Shown: in pieces, positions 1 through 12,600 of the stretch
Numbering within the stretch: the stretch's first letter is position 1
Layout of the letters: each line of letters begins with the position of its first letter
Source: Imbricaverruca yamaguchii
Lineage: Eukaryota; Arthropoda; Thecostraca; Neoverrucidae
Reading direction: 5' to 3'
DNA: 64,000 bases
Assembly: GCA_034440575.1 (NCBI GenBank)
Contig: JAOTOL010001313.1
Coordinates: forward strand, 62,001-126,000
Position numbers and translations under genes: made by a program
Notes under the pieces: generated by a model
The model's database searches: none
Told to the model about the DNA's origin: nothing
The model's input: only the letters and a program-made list of their open reading frames with translations

Positions 1-96
1 CTCCAGCGAGAGTGAGATGGTCCACACAGTGAGTCGGTCAGTGGCGGGTGACTTACCTCCAGCGAGAGTGAAATGATCCACAGTGAGTCGGTCAGA
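1..96 (-). repeat. Tandem duplication across the exon C / donor boundary
   Basis: The 3' part of exon C plus its donor and the first intron bases are repeated once in tandem with a period of about 55-56 bp. The unit at roughly 96-55 matches bases 41-1. The outer copy differs by a small insertion and several substitutions, so its TM2 frame is not kept. The first donor (56-51) is a perfect GTAAGT and is probably the one used. The second copy reaches the window edge, so whether it also keeps a donor cannot be seen. Confidence 0.75.
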
Positions 97-150
97 ATGT
101 AGGTGGTGAAGAGATTCGCGTGGATGGTGTTGCGCAAGCAGCGTAGGTCC
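57..150 (-). CDS. Dh44-R: CRF/DH44-type class B GPCR, exon C (ICL1 and TM2)
   Basis: This 94-nt exon is read on the minus strand from 150 to 57. It follows an acceptor (TTGCAG at 156-151) and is followed by a strong donor, GTAAGT, at 56-51. Exon B ends in phase 2 (AA); the first G here completes a lysine codon, and 31 codons follow, ending in phase 0. The protein runs [14 protein letters not shown] and then [16 protein letters not shown]. The RCLRNxIH motif of the first intracellular loop followed by TM2 is the hallmark of the CRF/DH44 branch of secretin-family receptors. These are plasma-membrane, G-protein-coupled peptide-hormone receptors. The exon lies 501 bp downstream of exon B; later TM exons are outside the window. 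Exon and frame are certain in my view; the DH44 subfamily name rests on remembered motifs. Confidence 0.92.
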
Positions 151-651
151 CTGCAAGCAGCCATGTTTCCCGATATCACAGGCTGGCGGGGTCGGTGCCC
201 TGTAACACCTCAGGCTCAGCTGCAGCGTAAGCCGGCAGTATTGCTGCTTACAGGCAGCATGCGGAGCAACAGCGCAATCCCGAGCATAACAGATCAAACA
301 TTTGCAGCGGTGGACGGGCTGGAGAGCGCATTATGCATTTAAATAGTGAGGTAGATGGTCCGCATTGCGCTCACTCAGAGACCATTGGCAACGCCCTGAT
401 TTGTCTGGCAAAAGACTAGTCTGCAGCCCAGACCACGCAGCTGGAGGCCATGCTGGTTTGAACACAAATACACTCCCGTGCCTTGAATTGGTCATCGGTA
501 GAGTTAATAATGAACCAGCAGCCATTTACATCACCGCCCTGATCTGTGACCTGAGCTGACCTACCCGGCGACCGTGACATGTGACCTGCGGGCACATACT
601 TGCACGGCCTGATTACCCAGCGGCCATGACGTGTCGCCTACCGGCACGCAC
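151..651 (-). other. Intron between exons B and C
   Basis: This 501-bp intron starts with GTGCGT (at 651) and ends with TTGCAG (at 151) on the minus strand. Its sequence has stops in every frame and no recognisable gene or repeat. Confidence 0.85.
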
Positions 652-856
652 TTGCAGTAGGAGAAGATCCAGGTGGCCAGCGTGAGCGCGACCAGGCTGA
701 GCGAGTAGCCGGTCAGGTAGATGAGCGAGGTGTGCTCGGAGCGGCGTACGTTGGCGTCCACCGTGAACGGCATCTCCGTGTACGACTGCATGCAGTTGGA
801 GTAGTTGGCGCGCTCTTCCCACACGCCGTCCTCCCGGCAGTACCGGCTGGCATTGT
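652..856 (-). CDS. Dh44-R: CRF/DH44-type class B GPCR, exon B (end of ectodomain and TM1)
   Basis: This 205-nt exon is read from 856 to 652. Its acceptor is CTCCTGTTGCAG just before 856; its donor is GTGCGT starting at 651. It enters in phase 1 (A from exon A plus AC gives Asn) and leaves in phase 2. The sequence NASRYCREDGVWEERANYSNC holds cysteines 5 and 6 of the hormone-receptor domain, the conserved G-x-W, and NxS glycosylation sites. A linker follows, then TM1 (IYLTGYSLSLVALTLATWIF). Joining exon A gives GVLYHGKNNASRYC, matching the expected class B spacing with nothing missing. The same frame stays open upstream through a long TG repeat, but that is intron. DH44 receptors bind CRF-like diuretic hormones and usually signal through cAMP; that function is inferred from family. 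Confidence 0.93.
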
Positions 857-930
857 CTGCAACAGGAGCGGTGCCGTCGGCGCAGACCAGACTGCCTGCC
901 GGCGCTACACAGTCGTCACTTTGTCCACGT

Positions 931-985
931 CCCGGACGTCCTGGACGTTCCGGACATCTCGGAAGTCCTGGACGTCCCGGACGAC
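931..985. repeat. Short GTCCTGGAC-type repeat
   Basis: A run of imperfect 9- to 15-bp units (GTCCTGGAC, GTTCCGGAC, GTCCCGGAC) sits in the intron close to the exon B acceptor. It is only a local low-complexity tract. Confidence 0.6.
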
Positions 986-1171
986 CAAGACACATCGGAC
1001 ACGCGTACACGCACGTCGGCAGGGTGATCACAAGTCGGGTGGCGTTCGGCAGTGGGAATGTCAGGGGTTTTTCGGGCGCGTCCAGCCTGGCAGAGGAGAT
1101 GAATGTATCGGAGTGGGTTGGTGTAGACGCGTCCGTGAAGCGTCCCCGGCGCAATTGCGCAGTGGAGTGTG

Positions 1172-1390
<219 letters not shown>

Positions 1391-3954
1391 TTTCGTGGAC
1401 CCACCGCAGGTACTGTTGTTGCAAAGATGAGTGGAAAGTAGTGGAGGCTTTTTCAAAGCTTATGTGAGTATTTTCATTTCCATGCATGCACTATTCACCT
1501 ATTGTCTTGAAACAACCAGCAAACGGTCATTGAAACAGCCAATTAGCTGAATGAGCCATAATTATTTCGGATTAAGCGCCAATTTTGATTTCAGGTTGCA
1601 TGTACCGGTCTCGGTGTTCGTACTTGGGTTATCTATGAAAACGGTGTGCCGATGCTTGGAACTGACAGACCTTGGACGGCCAGATACTTTAATACGGCAC
1701 AAAGGTGGCGCGACCGCGACGATGAACCGTGGGAGACACCTGCCGCAGTCGAAATAAAATAGCATGGCGCCGTTTCCAATAGTAAGAAAAAAGCATGTTC
1801 GTATATTCATCAAGAGTCTGCATGTGGTATTGCGCTATGAGTGATACTCAACAAGCCTAATTTCTGTAAGTGCATGCATGGAACGTTGAGGTATTTCGGA
1901 TGGATGAGGGGACAGTTCCCCATATATAAATCCCTATAGTACGTTAATGTTTTCGAGTGTACCATCCGACAAATGGGTTCAACGCCTTTTTCCCCGCTTC
2001 AAATTTCCTTTCCAGTCTGCCTGTGGGAAGATGTGCATATTGGTTGTTGCTAGAATACTTCAAAATCATGAAGTTATGCTAGAGAGTCGTATGCAACGTG
2101 GAGTTCTTAAATCAATGAACACCGAAGTCCAGGTAAAAAGTTCTGAGTTCTGTTCAACAGTAGTTAGCACGCTGCGTTTGACCAGCGAGAGTGATTGACA
2201 TAGGACGTGTGATGGCAAGCTGATTCGCGAACGTGCTAAGGGTACTCTTTGAAAAAATGAACTTGCATTGATCGACTAATCAATCCTAACCCGGTTTTCA
2301 ACAAGAACACTAGTTTCGAGTTCCCCTCTCGTGTGCCGCAGCATTGGACAAAGTGTATAGCGCTCCCCCAACTCTCCTATCACAGGGGCTATTTGCGCTC
2401 CCAGGGTGTGATAAAGGTGGCCGTTACCCCACAGGAATTTTGTATATCTCCTCATATAATTGATCAGAGGGTTTCTATGTTGGCTATCATAGACGCAAAA
2501 AATTGGCGGGGTATTGCCGTCGGTTCTTTATGGACTGGACTAGATCAAATGTTTTCGAATTTTCCGTGTTTCATCGCTTACCTAGCGTCTTTGAAATGGC
2601 TTTCATATTGCTTTATTTTGTGTCATGGTCCCTTTAATATTTCTTCTGTATTGCGTATTGCTCACCTGACCACAATTTTAGAATGAACAATTCTTCTGAA
2701 TTTTGCTCTCTGTAGGTCAATTGTTGCTATCACACTTACTTTCAGCTACAATTTCAATCACCCATGGCCATCGGTCATGTCGAGAGCCTGTAACTAATAT
2801 GCAAGTTTCCCATGTCTATCAGTTGTGTCGAAAGCCTGCAACTGACATGCTTGCTTACGCTGGTCACTCGGGAGGATAGTAACACTTGATCAGTTCTAAT
2901 CACCACAACACTGGTAGCCACCATTTCCTGACTGTCGACCACATCACGAGCCACCCAATGAGCAGACAAGCGTGGGATATTGGCTGAAACACGCGGCGAC
3001 ACTACGAGTCACCTACCGAACAGACAGGGAGCAGATATTCGCTGAGAAGCCCTTTTTCCTTGCAATACCCCATCTGCATATCTATCAATGTTTATGAATA
3101 TCTCACGCGCCAAACTAAAATTGTTCTTTAACACCAAAAAGCCTCGAGAGGTATTCGATATGCACCAGCGAAATGGACCATGCTGTTGGAAGCCACTATG
3201 GTTAACGGGACCATGGGTGTAACCATTGGGGGAGCTGGGGGACATGTCCCCTCCAATTTCTGAAAAGTGGCGATTTGTCCCTTCAATTTTTCCCCGTGAC
3301 CCCCTCCCCCCCCCAGTCTCAGCTATCCCAGTATCATCGCCGTAAAATTCTACTTAGTTATTTACAAAGTGAAAAATTTTGTAAATAACTAACTTTTTGG
3401 TGATGCAAGAGAATTACTAAAAATACTAAAAGTCGATCAAGCCAATCAACGGGCTTCACAGACTATCTGTCGTCACAAAATATCCGAATGGTAAATTTGC
3501 AAACGTTAAAAATGTATGATTCCAGCCAATTCGTGAATAGCATGAACCTTGACCATCTTCAGTTTTCGCTTTGGTGGAAAGTTCCGCTCTGCTATGCAAC
3601 AAATGTGTATTATCGCAGGGCTTTATACGTATTAGGATGCATTCGCCTCTTCATATACTGATATATCTTGATATCTTGGACAAATGTGACTCTGGGTGTA
3701 TTTGGGTAGCTTGAAGAATATTCAGGGAAGTCATGGGCAACCTTAAGCACGTACATTAAGTTAACGTCGCATTCGTATTCGTATTAAGTGATGAGTTCGC
3801 CAGAGGCGTATTTGTATTGCCATCAGCATTCAGCGACGGGTTTGTGATCGTTCGAATCAATTACCACAAATACTAATGCCTGTACTGAACACGCTGGATG
3901 GAACTACATAGGTCTCGCATTACCACTTTAACGGTCAATGTTCAACGCAAACCG

Positions 3955-5115
3955 GTTTCTTCGGTCGTCTCCCATATTTTTCACCCAAACCTGCCCAAAT
4001 CTGGTGTCAAGCGATAGCCTGTGGTGAACCATCGTGCAAGATTTCAAATCGGTACAAACATTTCAAGGTTAAGCTTCTAGGTGAAAGGCTAGCTGGATTT
4101 ATTAGATGGCGATATTGAAGCGATATCGACCGAACGCGAAATTCGGTTGCATTTGCCTCAATTTCGATGAACTTAGCGTCATTCGACGATTATGCAGTAT
4201 CAGAAAGCTAAGAAATCGATTTTATCATTAAATCATTTCATCAGGACACAGACCAAGTTGATCCTTCGATCGCCTATTTCTTCGTTTTATATCAAACCTA
4301 TCCAAATTTGGCATGAAGTGGTGAATCAGTGGCGAACACCCGAGTAAGATTTCAAGCCGGGACCGGTCAAGACCAAAGGTTTGACTGAGTTCTTCGATGT
4401 CCTCACGTTTCGTCTCTACGGCTTCAATTTGCAGAAAATTAATGTCATTCGTGTTGTATCATTCATGTTGTGTCATTCGCGTCGTAATCTTGTAATCTTG
4501 ACTAGTAATCTTGTCTAGTAATCTTGACGGATGAAAAACCAAACTAATTTCTTCGATCGCCTCATCTTTCATCGTGGTTTTCGCCCAAGCCTACCCAGAT
4601 CTTCCATCAAACGACAGTCCACGGTGAACCCTCGAGTAACATTTTTAAACCGTGATGTGTCAATGTCAAACCTCTAGGTCAAATGTTAGCTTGAATTTTT
4701 CGAAGTTCTCGCAATTCGTCGCAATGGGTTCAAGTTCCATCAAGTGGGTGTCACTTGATGTCGCCTGTGCCGTATTATAATGCTACCAAATACAATTAAT
4801 TTCTAAGGTCAAAGGTCAAGTCGATTTCTTTCGTCGCCTCGCAATGTTTTATTCGCCCAAGCCTACCCACATCTGGTACCAAGCAATAGCTCGTGGTACA
4901 CCTCAAATAACATTTCAAACCGGGACATGTCAATGCCAAACCACAAGACTGAAGGTTAGCTTAAATGGTTCGAAGTCCTCGCGCCTCGTTGCTATGTCTT
5001 CAATTTTCATGAAGTGGAGTCATTCGACGTGCCGTGTCGTACTCTATCAAACTGTTCATAAATTACATTAATTTCCAAGCAAAGGTTGTATTCCTTTCTT
5101 CGGTCGCCACACGTT
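3955..5115. repeat. Diverged tandem array, unit about 270-305 bp
   Basis: The motif TTCTTCGRTCGCC followed by 'CCCAARCCTACCCARATCTGG...AGCRATAGCC' recurs near 3957, 4264, 4551, 4826 and 5096. Each unit then has 'GTGGTGAACC..CGAGTAA.ATTTCAAACCGGGAC' and 'TCAAGGTTAGCTT'. The copies are strongly diverged, so the array is old. There is no coding potential. It could be an old satellite or an expanded internal part of a transposon. Confidence 0.7.
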
Positions 5116-5953
5116 TCTTAGTTTTCTCCAAAAGCTGTTGAGATATCGAAATGACTTCAAAGCTGTCGAAGGTCCGGCGTGTTTGCAGTGATTGAGTGTA
5201 ATGGAATGGGAGGGTCAGATCTATGTTTTTTTTTGCAGCCTTTGCGATACCAAGCAATCGTATCCTATATGACTAGTGGCTCCCAAGAAATCCGTCATAA
5301 CCTGCCCAGACGGTGCTCTCATCGCTGTTTCTAATTTACACTGCCACATTGCTGTTTCGGACATATAAAATATAAAACTTTTTTTCAGTTTGTCTGCTTT
5401 CCTCTCAGTATTTCAAAGGATGTTGTCAAATTTGCAAGAAAAGCCACACGTAGATGCGCACAATTTTATATCTAGCCAGAGTTCATAACCGCGAGAGAGC
5501 AATGTCATAATCAGTTGTAGAACCCAGGAATTGTAATGTGGACACCTGTCTGGAGGGGCGCCATTTCTTTAGAGCGGCATCAGTGTGAAAGCGCCTGAAG
5601 GGGCGCTTTAGTGTGGAAAATACGAGGGGGCGGGTTGCACTCGGCCCTTCCCCAAGGGGCGCCTTTCCTTATAAGGGGGTGCCTTTATGTTTCATAGAGG
5701 CGTCTCAGGTTGAAGAATTCGAGCGAGTACACTGGAACCATTTCAGAGGGACGCATTTTTCCGGCCTGAGGGACGCCACGTCCACGTGGGGGTGCATACC
5801 TTCAGTTCCAGACCATTTATCCTCCCTGGTTACCATTTTATCAAAATGTGTCCCCGAAAAACAGGAAAGCATGGGAAATGAAATTGCATGTTCATATTTG
5901 CTACCATGAAACCATCGTCAGATTTTTTCCTGCTACAAGAGGGCAACGTTTAA

Positions 5954-7283
5954 CACGCGCCCTGGAGGGGGAGGCGAAATCCGCCAACCCCTACCACTTT
6001 TCGTAGATAACTTTAGATGCTACCGGCCGATATACGCCATTGTTTGTGCACCTGCTTTGAAATGACTGGCACGTTGCTTAAAGTAAGAAAAACGAAAATC
6101 GACCGAAAATTTATCGAGTTAGGGGTTGTTAAAATCAAACATTTTGTCACCGCCAGACCACGAATATCGGCACTGATGCGCTTCCCGTATATTGGCAAAA
6201 AGAAAGTGTTCTTGGCAACACTAGCGACTTGTTTGATGCATATTGTTATGCTATATTGTTTCAAAGTCATGTCAGGTCACCGAGGTCAAGTCAGGTCAAG
6301 TTCATGACCGGCTAACACACGCCCAGGAGGGGGGATGGCGAAATCTGCCCACCCCTCAGATTTTTCGTACATAACTCCATATTGTTCCGGCCGATATACA
6401 CAAGTTTGTGCATTCCTCATTAGAAATGACCGGCGCATTGCATAAAGCAAGAAAAATGAAAATCTGCCCAAAATTTGTCAAGCTATGGGCCGCTAAAGTA
6501 AACAAAATCGCAGCGGCAGACCACACAAATCTGTCACTGATGCACTTCCCGTATATTGGCAAAAGGGGAGGTGTTCTTGACAACACTAGTGACTTGTTTG
6601 ATGCATGCTGTTATGTTACATAATTAAAAAGGTCATGTTAGGTCATCGAGGTCCAGTCAGGTCAAGTTCATGACAGACTAATAGAGCCAAACTTGGTCAC
6701 CTGGAATGTTGGCATAAATGCAAAGGACTGTGATGCGATTGATGTCACTTTGCATGTTACTCTCTACGCATCCAGAAATCGACTTTTTGTCATTGTGTGC
6801 CTAAGCGTTTCGATACTTTATTCATGTATTTCACTCCTTTCTTTGCGAAGCCGGTTGTGCCGAGCCGACCAACGGAGCAGCTGGGTGGGCAGCCCGGTTT
6901 CGGAAACTGGCGCAGTGTAATGACATGATAAAGTGCTCCTATATAGGTGACCTGAGGTCAAATGGTGGATCTGGCATCTGTATTGCATCATTAGTAATGT
7001 CCAAAACATCATTAACGACAATTTTGGAGCATTTAAACATAATCACAGCAATCGAGAAGAATGACAAGCCAAGATAAGGAAAACCGGATTTAAAAAAGGA
7101 CCTCATTTGACCTTAAATATATTGATCTAAGGTCATGCAAATTTCACACAATAGAGTTCACCATAGTACCCATCCACCCTGCGAGTTTCGTTGTTCTTGC
7201 CTTAATAGGAACCGACATCTTATGGGGTCGGAATCCGCCCACCTCCAGTGCGCTTAATATTCGGATGCCCTCCAGGACGCGTG
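5954..7283. mobile_element. TTAA-flanked DNA transposon (non-autonomous), with a duplicated left part
   Basis: The left end CACGCGCCCTGGAGGG follows TTAA at 5950-5953. The right end, read inward, is CACGCGTCCTGGAGGG and is followed by TTAA at 7284-7287. TTAA target duplications are typical of piggyBac and Kolobok elements. No transposase is present. A second, weaker left end (CACACGCCCAGGAGGGG at 6315, after CTAA) starts a repeat of the first 360 bp, so this is either a partial tandem duplication or two adjoining copies. Related copies lie at 47,271-49,061 (inverted) and up to 50,670. The interior has several AGGTCA half-sites (6274, 6283, 6293). Confidence 0.8.
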
Positions 7284-9090
7284 TTAACATACTTACAACA
7301 TTGCCCTATGGTGATCGTTAATTGGGTCTAGCACGCACGACAACACTAGACGTTTATAAGTAGCGGTAAGTTGTGAAACTTGCTTAATTTTCGTGGAGCA
7401 TTTAGTCCCCAAAATTTAATTTCAACAAAGGCAAATCTGAAAAAGAAAAATTTTAATACGCTTAACATTGAATTGAAATGTCCGAAAATTGCACTTAAAA
7501 AGTGGCTAAAATCCAAAGAATTGTTTTTGAGGGAGGGGAGGGGAGGAAAGGCGAGGCTATGTCCCTCTATGCTGTTCAAACTTACCGCGTCCCGGGTTTG
7601 CTCCCCCATATCGAATCCGTGGTTACACCTATGAACGGGACCATCACTGTTGCGGACGCTTGAGCACAAGATGGAGCGAATATTTGACGCAGAAAAGAGT
7701 GTTTGATGTAAATGGAGTGTGTGCTGGGGTCTCCAACATGAATCGTTAGCGCCCATGGTTTGACTTTTCGCGAGCCGACCTCATAGCGACACTGGAACAC
7801 ATGATGATTCAACACGGGTGCATACAGGGATCCAACCGTACAGAGTGATGTGCTGACGGAAGGCTATAGCCGATACGATAACCAACAAAAGAAAGATAAC
7901 TGGGAAACAAAGGCCGTTGCGACCGAGTATCTCACAAGTATCTCGCATCTATTCATACCTCACTTGTATATATGTATGTATATATATGAATACATATAAT
8001 ATATACATTAGCAAAGGCCAGACAAGAACTTCACCTTCCTCCAGAGCAGTAATGAGCCTCGGGTGATGTGTACATGCACCGTCAATCTGGTTGACGCTGC
8101 TGAAAGTCATTATGCCCATGCGCTACTGTTGCTGTTGTTCTTGATAGCAGTACAGAGAAAGTGAACTGCGGTACCAGACAACAGCTTGATGGCACTCGTG
8201 GAAATTAGGTTAAGCAAATTGTGAGAAAACGAAACCGAGATGGCCAGAATAAGCATGCCGTTTGAAAGTGCGCATGACTACCTCTATGGCTCCATGTGTC
8301 CATTCCAAATTCGACCATGCAGATGGGACCTTCCCCTTGGCGCGTATGAGAGATTTGCTCAGTAATGCAACTTGTTCCTCGCCGCAGCCAACATATATTG
8401 TTTATTCATAAGTATCAAGGAGGCTAGAAAATAGCTGGACCTGTAAGCAACTCTTGAGAAAAAAAAACTTTATACTATTCAATGTCATCAAGACATTCCA
8501 AATCATAGAAACATCGCGTGGCTGGGAAGGGAAAACCTGGGTTTAAAAACAAGATGAAATTTTTGAAGTCTCGTTTTTAAGATGGCAAATAGGCAAATTC
8601 GCTTTTATTGCTGAAGCTTGTCCTGCATCTGTCCATGCGAATGCCCAATGTGTGACAATGAGCTGGCACTTATGAGCCGGATTACCACGTGTGGCAGAAG
8701 TCTGGGCGGTGAGCACCAACCCCACCTATTTGCACACCAATACACACAAACGGAGCAAACCCACGCGCACCAAGGATGCTGAAGCATTCCTGTTTGTCAA
8801 TTAGCCTGATGGGACATTTACTCCAATCAAACACATTTACTCCTGTATGCGAGGGAAAAAGAAAACAGTTAGACCAAGCGTACAGAAATAGAGAATAGGG
8901 GATGGTGCTCAACGACCTTGACTGGTTGTCCTCGACTGAATCTTAGCGGTAGTCCGTCTTTGTGTATATCCGGTGAAAATAGATGGGAGCTAATGAGATG
9001 GTGTGCGCGTAGGCAGGAAAAAGCCAGAGCTCCAGGCCCTGGGCGGCGGCGTCGTGCCCCGAACAAAACTCGATACCAACGGATACCGGA

Positions 9091-9092
<2 letters not shown>

Positions 9093-9169
<77 letters not shown>

Positions 9170-9174
9170 TTGTG
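9093..9174. repeat. (GT)n microsatellite
   Basis: About 33 uninterrupted GT units are followed by a degenerate TATGTGTATG tail. It lies in the giant intron. Confidence 0.97.
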
Positions 9175-9329
9175 CATAACCACATGCGGAAGCTTCGAGA
9201 TCGATTTCGCTACATATATGCCGTTTTTAAACGAATACAAGAAGTGACTGCATGTCTCACTGGGACATGATGTCATTGAGACAATGCTGAGTTAGCAATG
9301 CAATTAGATGTAAGAGTCTAATAGAATAA

Positions 9330-9392
9330 TGTAGGGTGGTGAGGTTGGGGCGGGGTTGGTCTGGGGGATGTGGGATAGGGGAGGGGGCTGGT
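9330..9392. repeat. G-rich tract
   Basis: A run of GGTTGGGG, GGGGTTGG and GGGGGATG-type blocks on the plus strand could form a G-quadruplex. No gene is associated with it. Confidence 0.4.
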
Positions 9393-10143
9393 TTCGTTAG
9401 TCTTATTCAGTCTGGTTGTCCCGTGATGGTCAGCATCGCTTTGTCTTGGAGTTTGCATATCTCGTAGTCGGCCTGGAGTCGTCTCGGCTGTCATGACGGC
9501 GTCCCGTTCTCGTCCATCCATTCACGAATTTATTTAGCGAGGCCAACTCTCTCACTGTCACCACTTCTATTCGTGAGTGAACCTAGCTCAGTCTTGGCGC
9601 TAGGGAAGGCTAGGGAAACAGCGTGGCTGGAGAGAGGGGGACATATGGGTTATGTTTCGACATAGGAGTTGGAATGCGCCCGTCACCGGCCGTCGTCTAG
9701 GTTTTGGGCCCTCCTATGTAGTGGAATCCCACTTCTTTCCCTCCATTCCTCCACCAGCGAAGCTCCCACGGGTCGCCAGATTGGCAATTTGTGGCTCTAG
9801 GTAATTATTATGCGTCAAAATTTTGGCAACGATGGCTTCTGACAGCTGCATGCACACATTGGGCCCCAAACAGCCCCCACTGGTCCTTAATTTCCCTTAG
9901 CTAGGCCATGCAAACTCACATTCATTCCCTTCCATTCCGAACGTTCGCTACATTAATGCGACATGCACGTGTTTGGCCCGCGATTTCTTTCCCTCCAGTG
10001 GTATGTGAACATTCAGCGAGTCTTACTTTTCATATAAGTGCTCATGGCTTCCCAGTTCAAAGCTAAATGTTAATTGCCCGTGCTTAGGTCCGCAGCTGTG
10101 ACCGGCTGACGCGACACTATTAAGGCTGACGCGACACTGTTGG

Positions 10144-10151
10144 CTGTGCAT
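10144..10151. repeat. 8-bp target-site duplication, left copy of outer element
   Basis: CTGTGCAT directly precedes the left TIR and is identical to 29041-29048. Confidence 0.88.
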
Positions 10152-10453
10152 TAGGGTGTGTCACGAAGGACCTTTTTTTGAAAATTGCACTTTGCTTAGT
10201 GAAATTATCGTGCAGATCACCTAAAAACACCTGTGGTCGAAACCAAATATAAATCAAACAATAAACAAAATATGCGACGGGCCGATAAAGAAACAAAGTT
10301 GCCGGGTACCCGGCGTTGAAGTCTCCAGTGATGGCGCTCCCTTGCGATTCGCATCTAACACCACGCGTCCGGCCACCGTCGGAACGCCACCGCAGCGCTG
10401 TGACGAAAAAGGCGGCAGTCGGTGCTATGGATGACTGATGAATGGATTCTGGT
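10152..10453 (+). repeat. Left terminal inverted repeat of the outer hAT element
   Basis: This ~302-bp segment matches the reverse complement of 28750-29040 along its whole length with scattered differences. Shared blocks include TTAGTGAAATTATCGTGCAG, CGATAAAGAAACAAA and GCGGCAGTCGGTGCTATGG. The long, uniform match shows that the two ends belong to one family. Confidence 0.9.
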
Positions 10454-10844
10454 GATGAAGCTCATTAATAAAACTCAATGAAAGTGTTTAGTGGGGTAAA
10501 AAGCTTTTGATAAGCACCAGTCGCTTAATAAGTTGCCTGGATATCTGACGCATGAAAGGAAGGTTCACTTTACGTCGCTTGTTCGGTCCATTTTCAATCA
10601 GTAGATCTATCGGCGTATAATGCTAATATTTTCACTTTTGAAAGCTTGAACATCTTCAAAATTCCTCGTCTGTTTACATCGAAGACCAATTAAATCATTC
10701 CGAGACACTTGATATCTTATTGTTATGACAAATACACCAGGCGAAGTCGGCATCACGCTCCGTTCCACTACAACCGAAGGAGTCGGGCATACAGCGACGT
10801 CACCTTTTGTACGAGCGGCCACATTTTTTGTACGAACTATCATT

Positions 10845-11383
10845 TTATAACTGTACTACTTGTCTACATGCTCGACAGAAAACCCGACATGAAATCCTTT
10901 TGCTGCTGAGCACTGGCATTGCTGACCTGTGTTTCAACTTCGCCACAATGTAACCGTGGCGGGCCTCTTCACCAATTACCTTCAAAGACGCCTCGGTCAC
11001 CACTTTCACCATCCGTTCCACCGTCTGACTGTGCACGGGGTATGGCGGTACTTCGAGAGGACTCGCGATGATGTCTAGTAAGTCATCATCGGACAGTTGT
11101 TGCGTCAAGGGCGGCTCGGTTATAGCCTCATTACACCAATCAATCAGCTCCATGATGCTGTTTGTCCCCATATTCTCTTTTGGAAGCTTAAACTTCCGCA
11201 CTTCGTCAGTATCACTATCGACTTTAGTTCTGCGACACTGCTGGATTTGAGTGACCGCAGTTTCCCGTGTGGCTTGATCTTGGCCCGCTGCCATTGCTAG
11301 CAGTACTGCCTCAGGGTGACACCAGTAGCTGTTGCGCTGTATTACCGGCTGCACCAAGGCCGCTATCTCAGGTCGCAGACTTT
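10845..11383 (-). pseudogene. Outer hAT-like transposase, C-terminal exon
   Basis: An open frame is read from about 11383 to the stop at 10845. It holds VQPVIQRNSYWCHPEAVLLAM, then VRKFKLPKENMG, LIDWCNEAITEPPLT and HSQTVERMVKVVTEAS. I recall this order (P-V-I-x-R-N-x-Y...H-P-E...I-T-E-P-P-L-T...Q-x-V-E-R-x-V-K-x-V-T-E-A-S) as the C-terminus of a transposon-encoded family widespread in arthropods. Its N-terminal part, same family and strand, lies at 26.5-28.2 kb. This segment has no internal stop, but the gene as a whole carries frameshifts upstream. The splice acceptor is not certain. Confidence 0.78.
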
Positions 11384-11705
11384 TCAGGGGTAAAAAAAAC
11401 CATCAAGTTGGTCGCCGACCAAACCGAAGCAATCGTGCGTGGTCTCCTACCCAAAAAGCGTACTAGGAGGTAAATGAGCAATATTAGCATGTGGCACTTT
11501 GCCTTCGAATACAAATTCGTTGCTGCTCTTTGGTTGTCCTGCAACCATGAAACATCTTTATCTTTCGTACACACGAAAGATAAACCATGCATTGATTCCG
11601 ATCAATATACCGGGCACATTAGCAGTTAAAAAACACGTTAAATTGATTATGACAAAGAGCCTTCGCCAGGCCCCATCTTATCGACTGTAAAAAAAACTAG
11701 CAACA

Positions 11706-11886
11706 TATGGAATATCGTGCCCAGCTAAATCCGCTTGGTCATTCTGGCTCCAGTTTATTGTTGTATATGGAATGTCGTGCCCAACTAAACCCGTTCGGTC
11801 ATTCTGGCTCCAGTTTATTGTCGTATATGAAATGTCGTGCCCAGCTAAATACGATCAGTCATTCTGGCTCCAGTTTATTGTTGTGC
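11706..11886 (+). repeat. 60-bp tandem repeat, three copies
   Basis: Three 60-bp units (ATGGAATATCGTGCCCAGC... / TCATTCTGGCTCCAGTTTAT...) lie inside the outer transposon. Because 60 is a multiple of three, the frame encodes a repeated 20-residue unit (YRAQLNPLGHSGSSLL). I see no sign that it is translated. Confidence 0.8.
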
Positions 11887-12600
11887 ACGTCAAACAAAAT
11901 ATTGTGCACATGAATCGCCACCCCAGTTATAACAAGTTGTCTTTTTGCCCCTCCACACATGAAAGAGAAAAATACGGACTGGATGTTTATTGGCCAATGG
12001 CTGAATCAATTCACATAAACAAATTTTGCACTGGTCGAGCTTCAGCAATATTTAACATGCGGATTTCAATTGTGGTAAACTTATTGTGCGTTTTATTTTG
12101 CCTGATGGCAACAGTTACGGTCAAGGGTGTGTATTCTCACAATAAGCGCGCGAGACGTTTTTTTTCTTGGGAGCAAAACTATAGGCTAAACTATGAATTT
12201 TCAAGTGGTGAGAAACGAAAAATGAGCCGCCACAAATAAACAATTTGGCATCATATTCAAAATCATAAAACTGTGGGCAGTTCCTGAGAATGTGCGTTGT
12301 GCACAATTGCGGTGAGACATAAGCGATTTCCCAGGTGCGTTTTACTAACATGAAATATCCACTCGATATTTCCACACATTCATACGATCATAACCAATTC
12401 CAAGAAACTGAGTGTGTTGCAAGTCTAGAACACCTCTGTCCGAGCACGCGCAAGGGCAACACTAATTATATATCTTTGGAAGTCCCTTCAAATATATTCA
12501 AATGCTGATTTATCCTTTGCCGTGAATCCCATGTACACAGATCCAGTAGAGAAAGGCTTGGTTAGATAGTGTATCACACAACCACGACGAACGTTTAGAC

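Noticed and set aside
8869..9276. Open frames on both strands around 9.1 kb
   Set aside because: Their length comes from the (GT)n repeat; there is no motif outside it.
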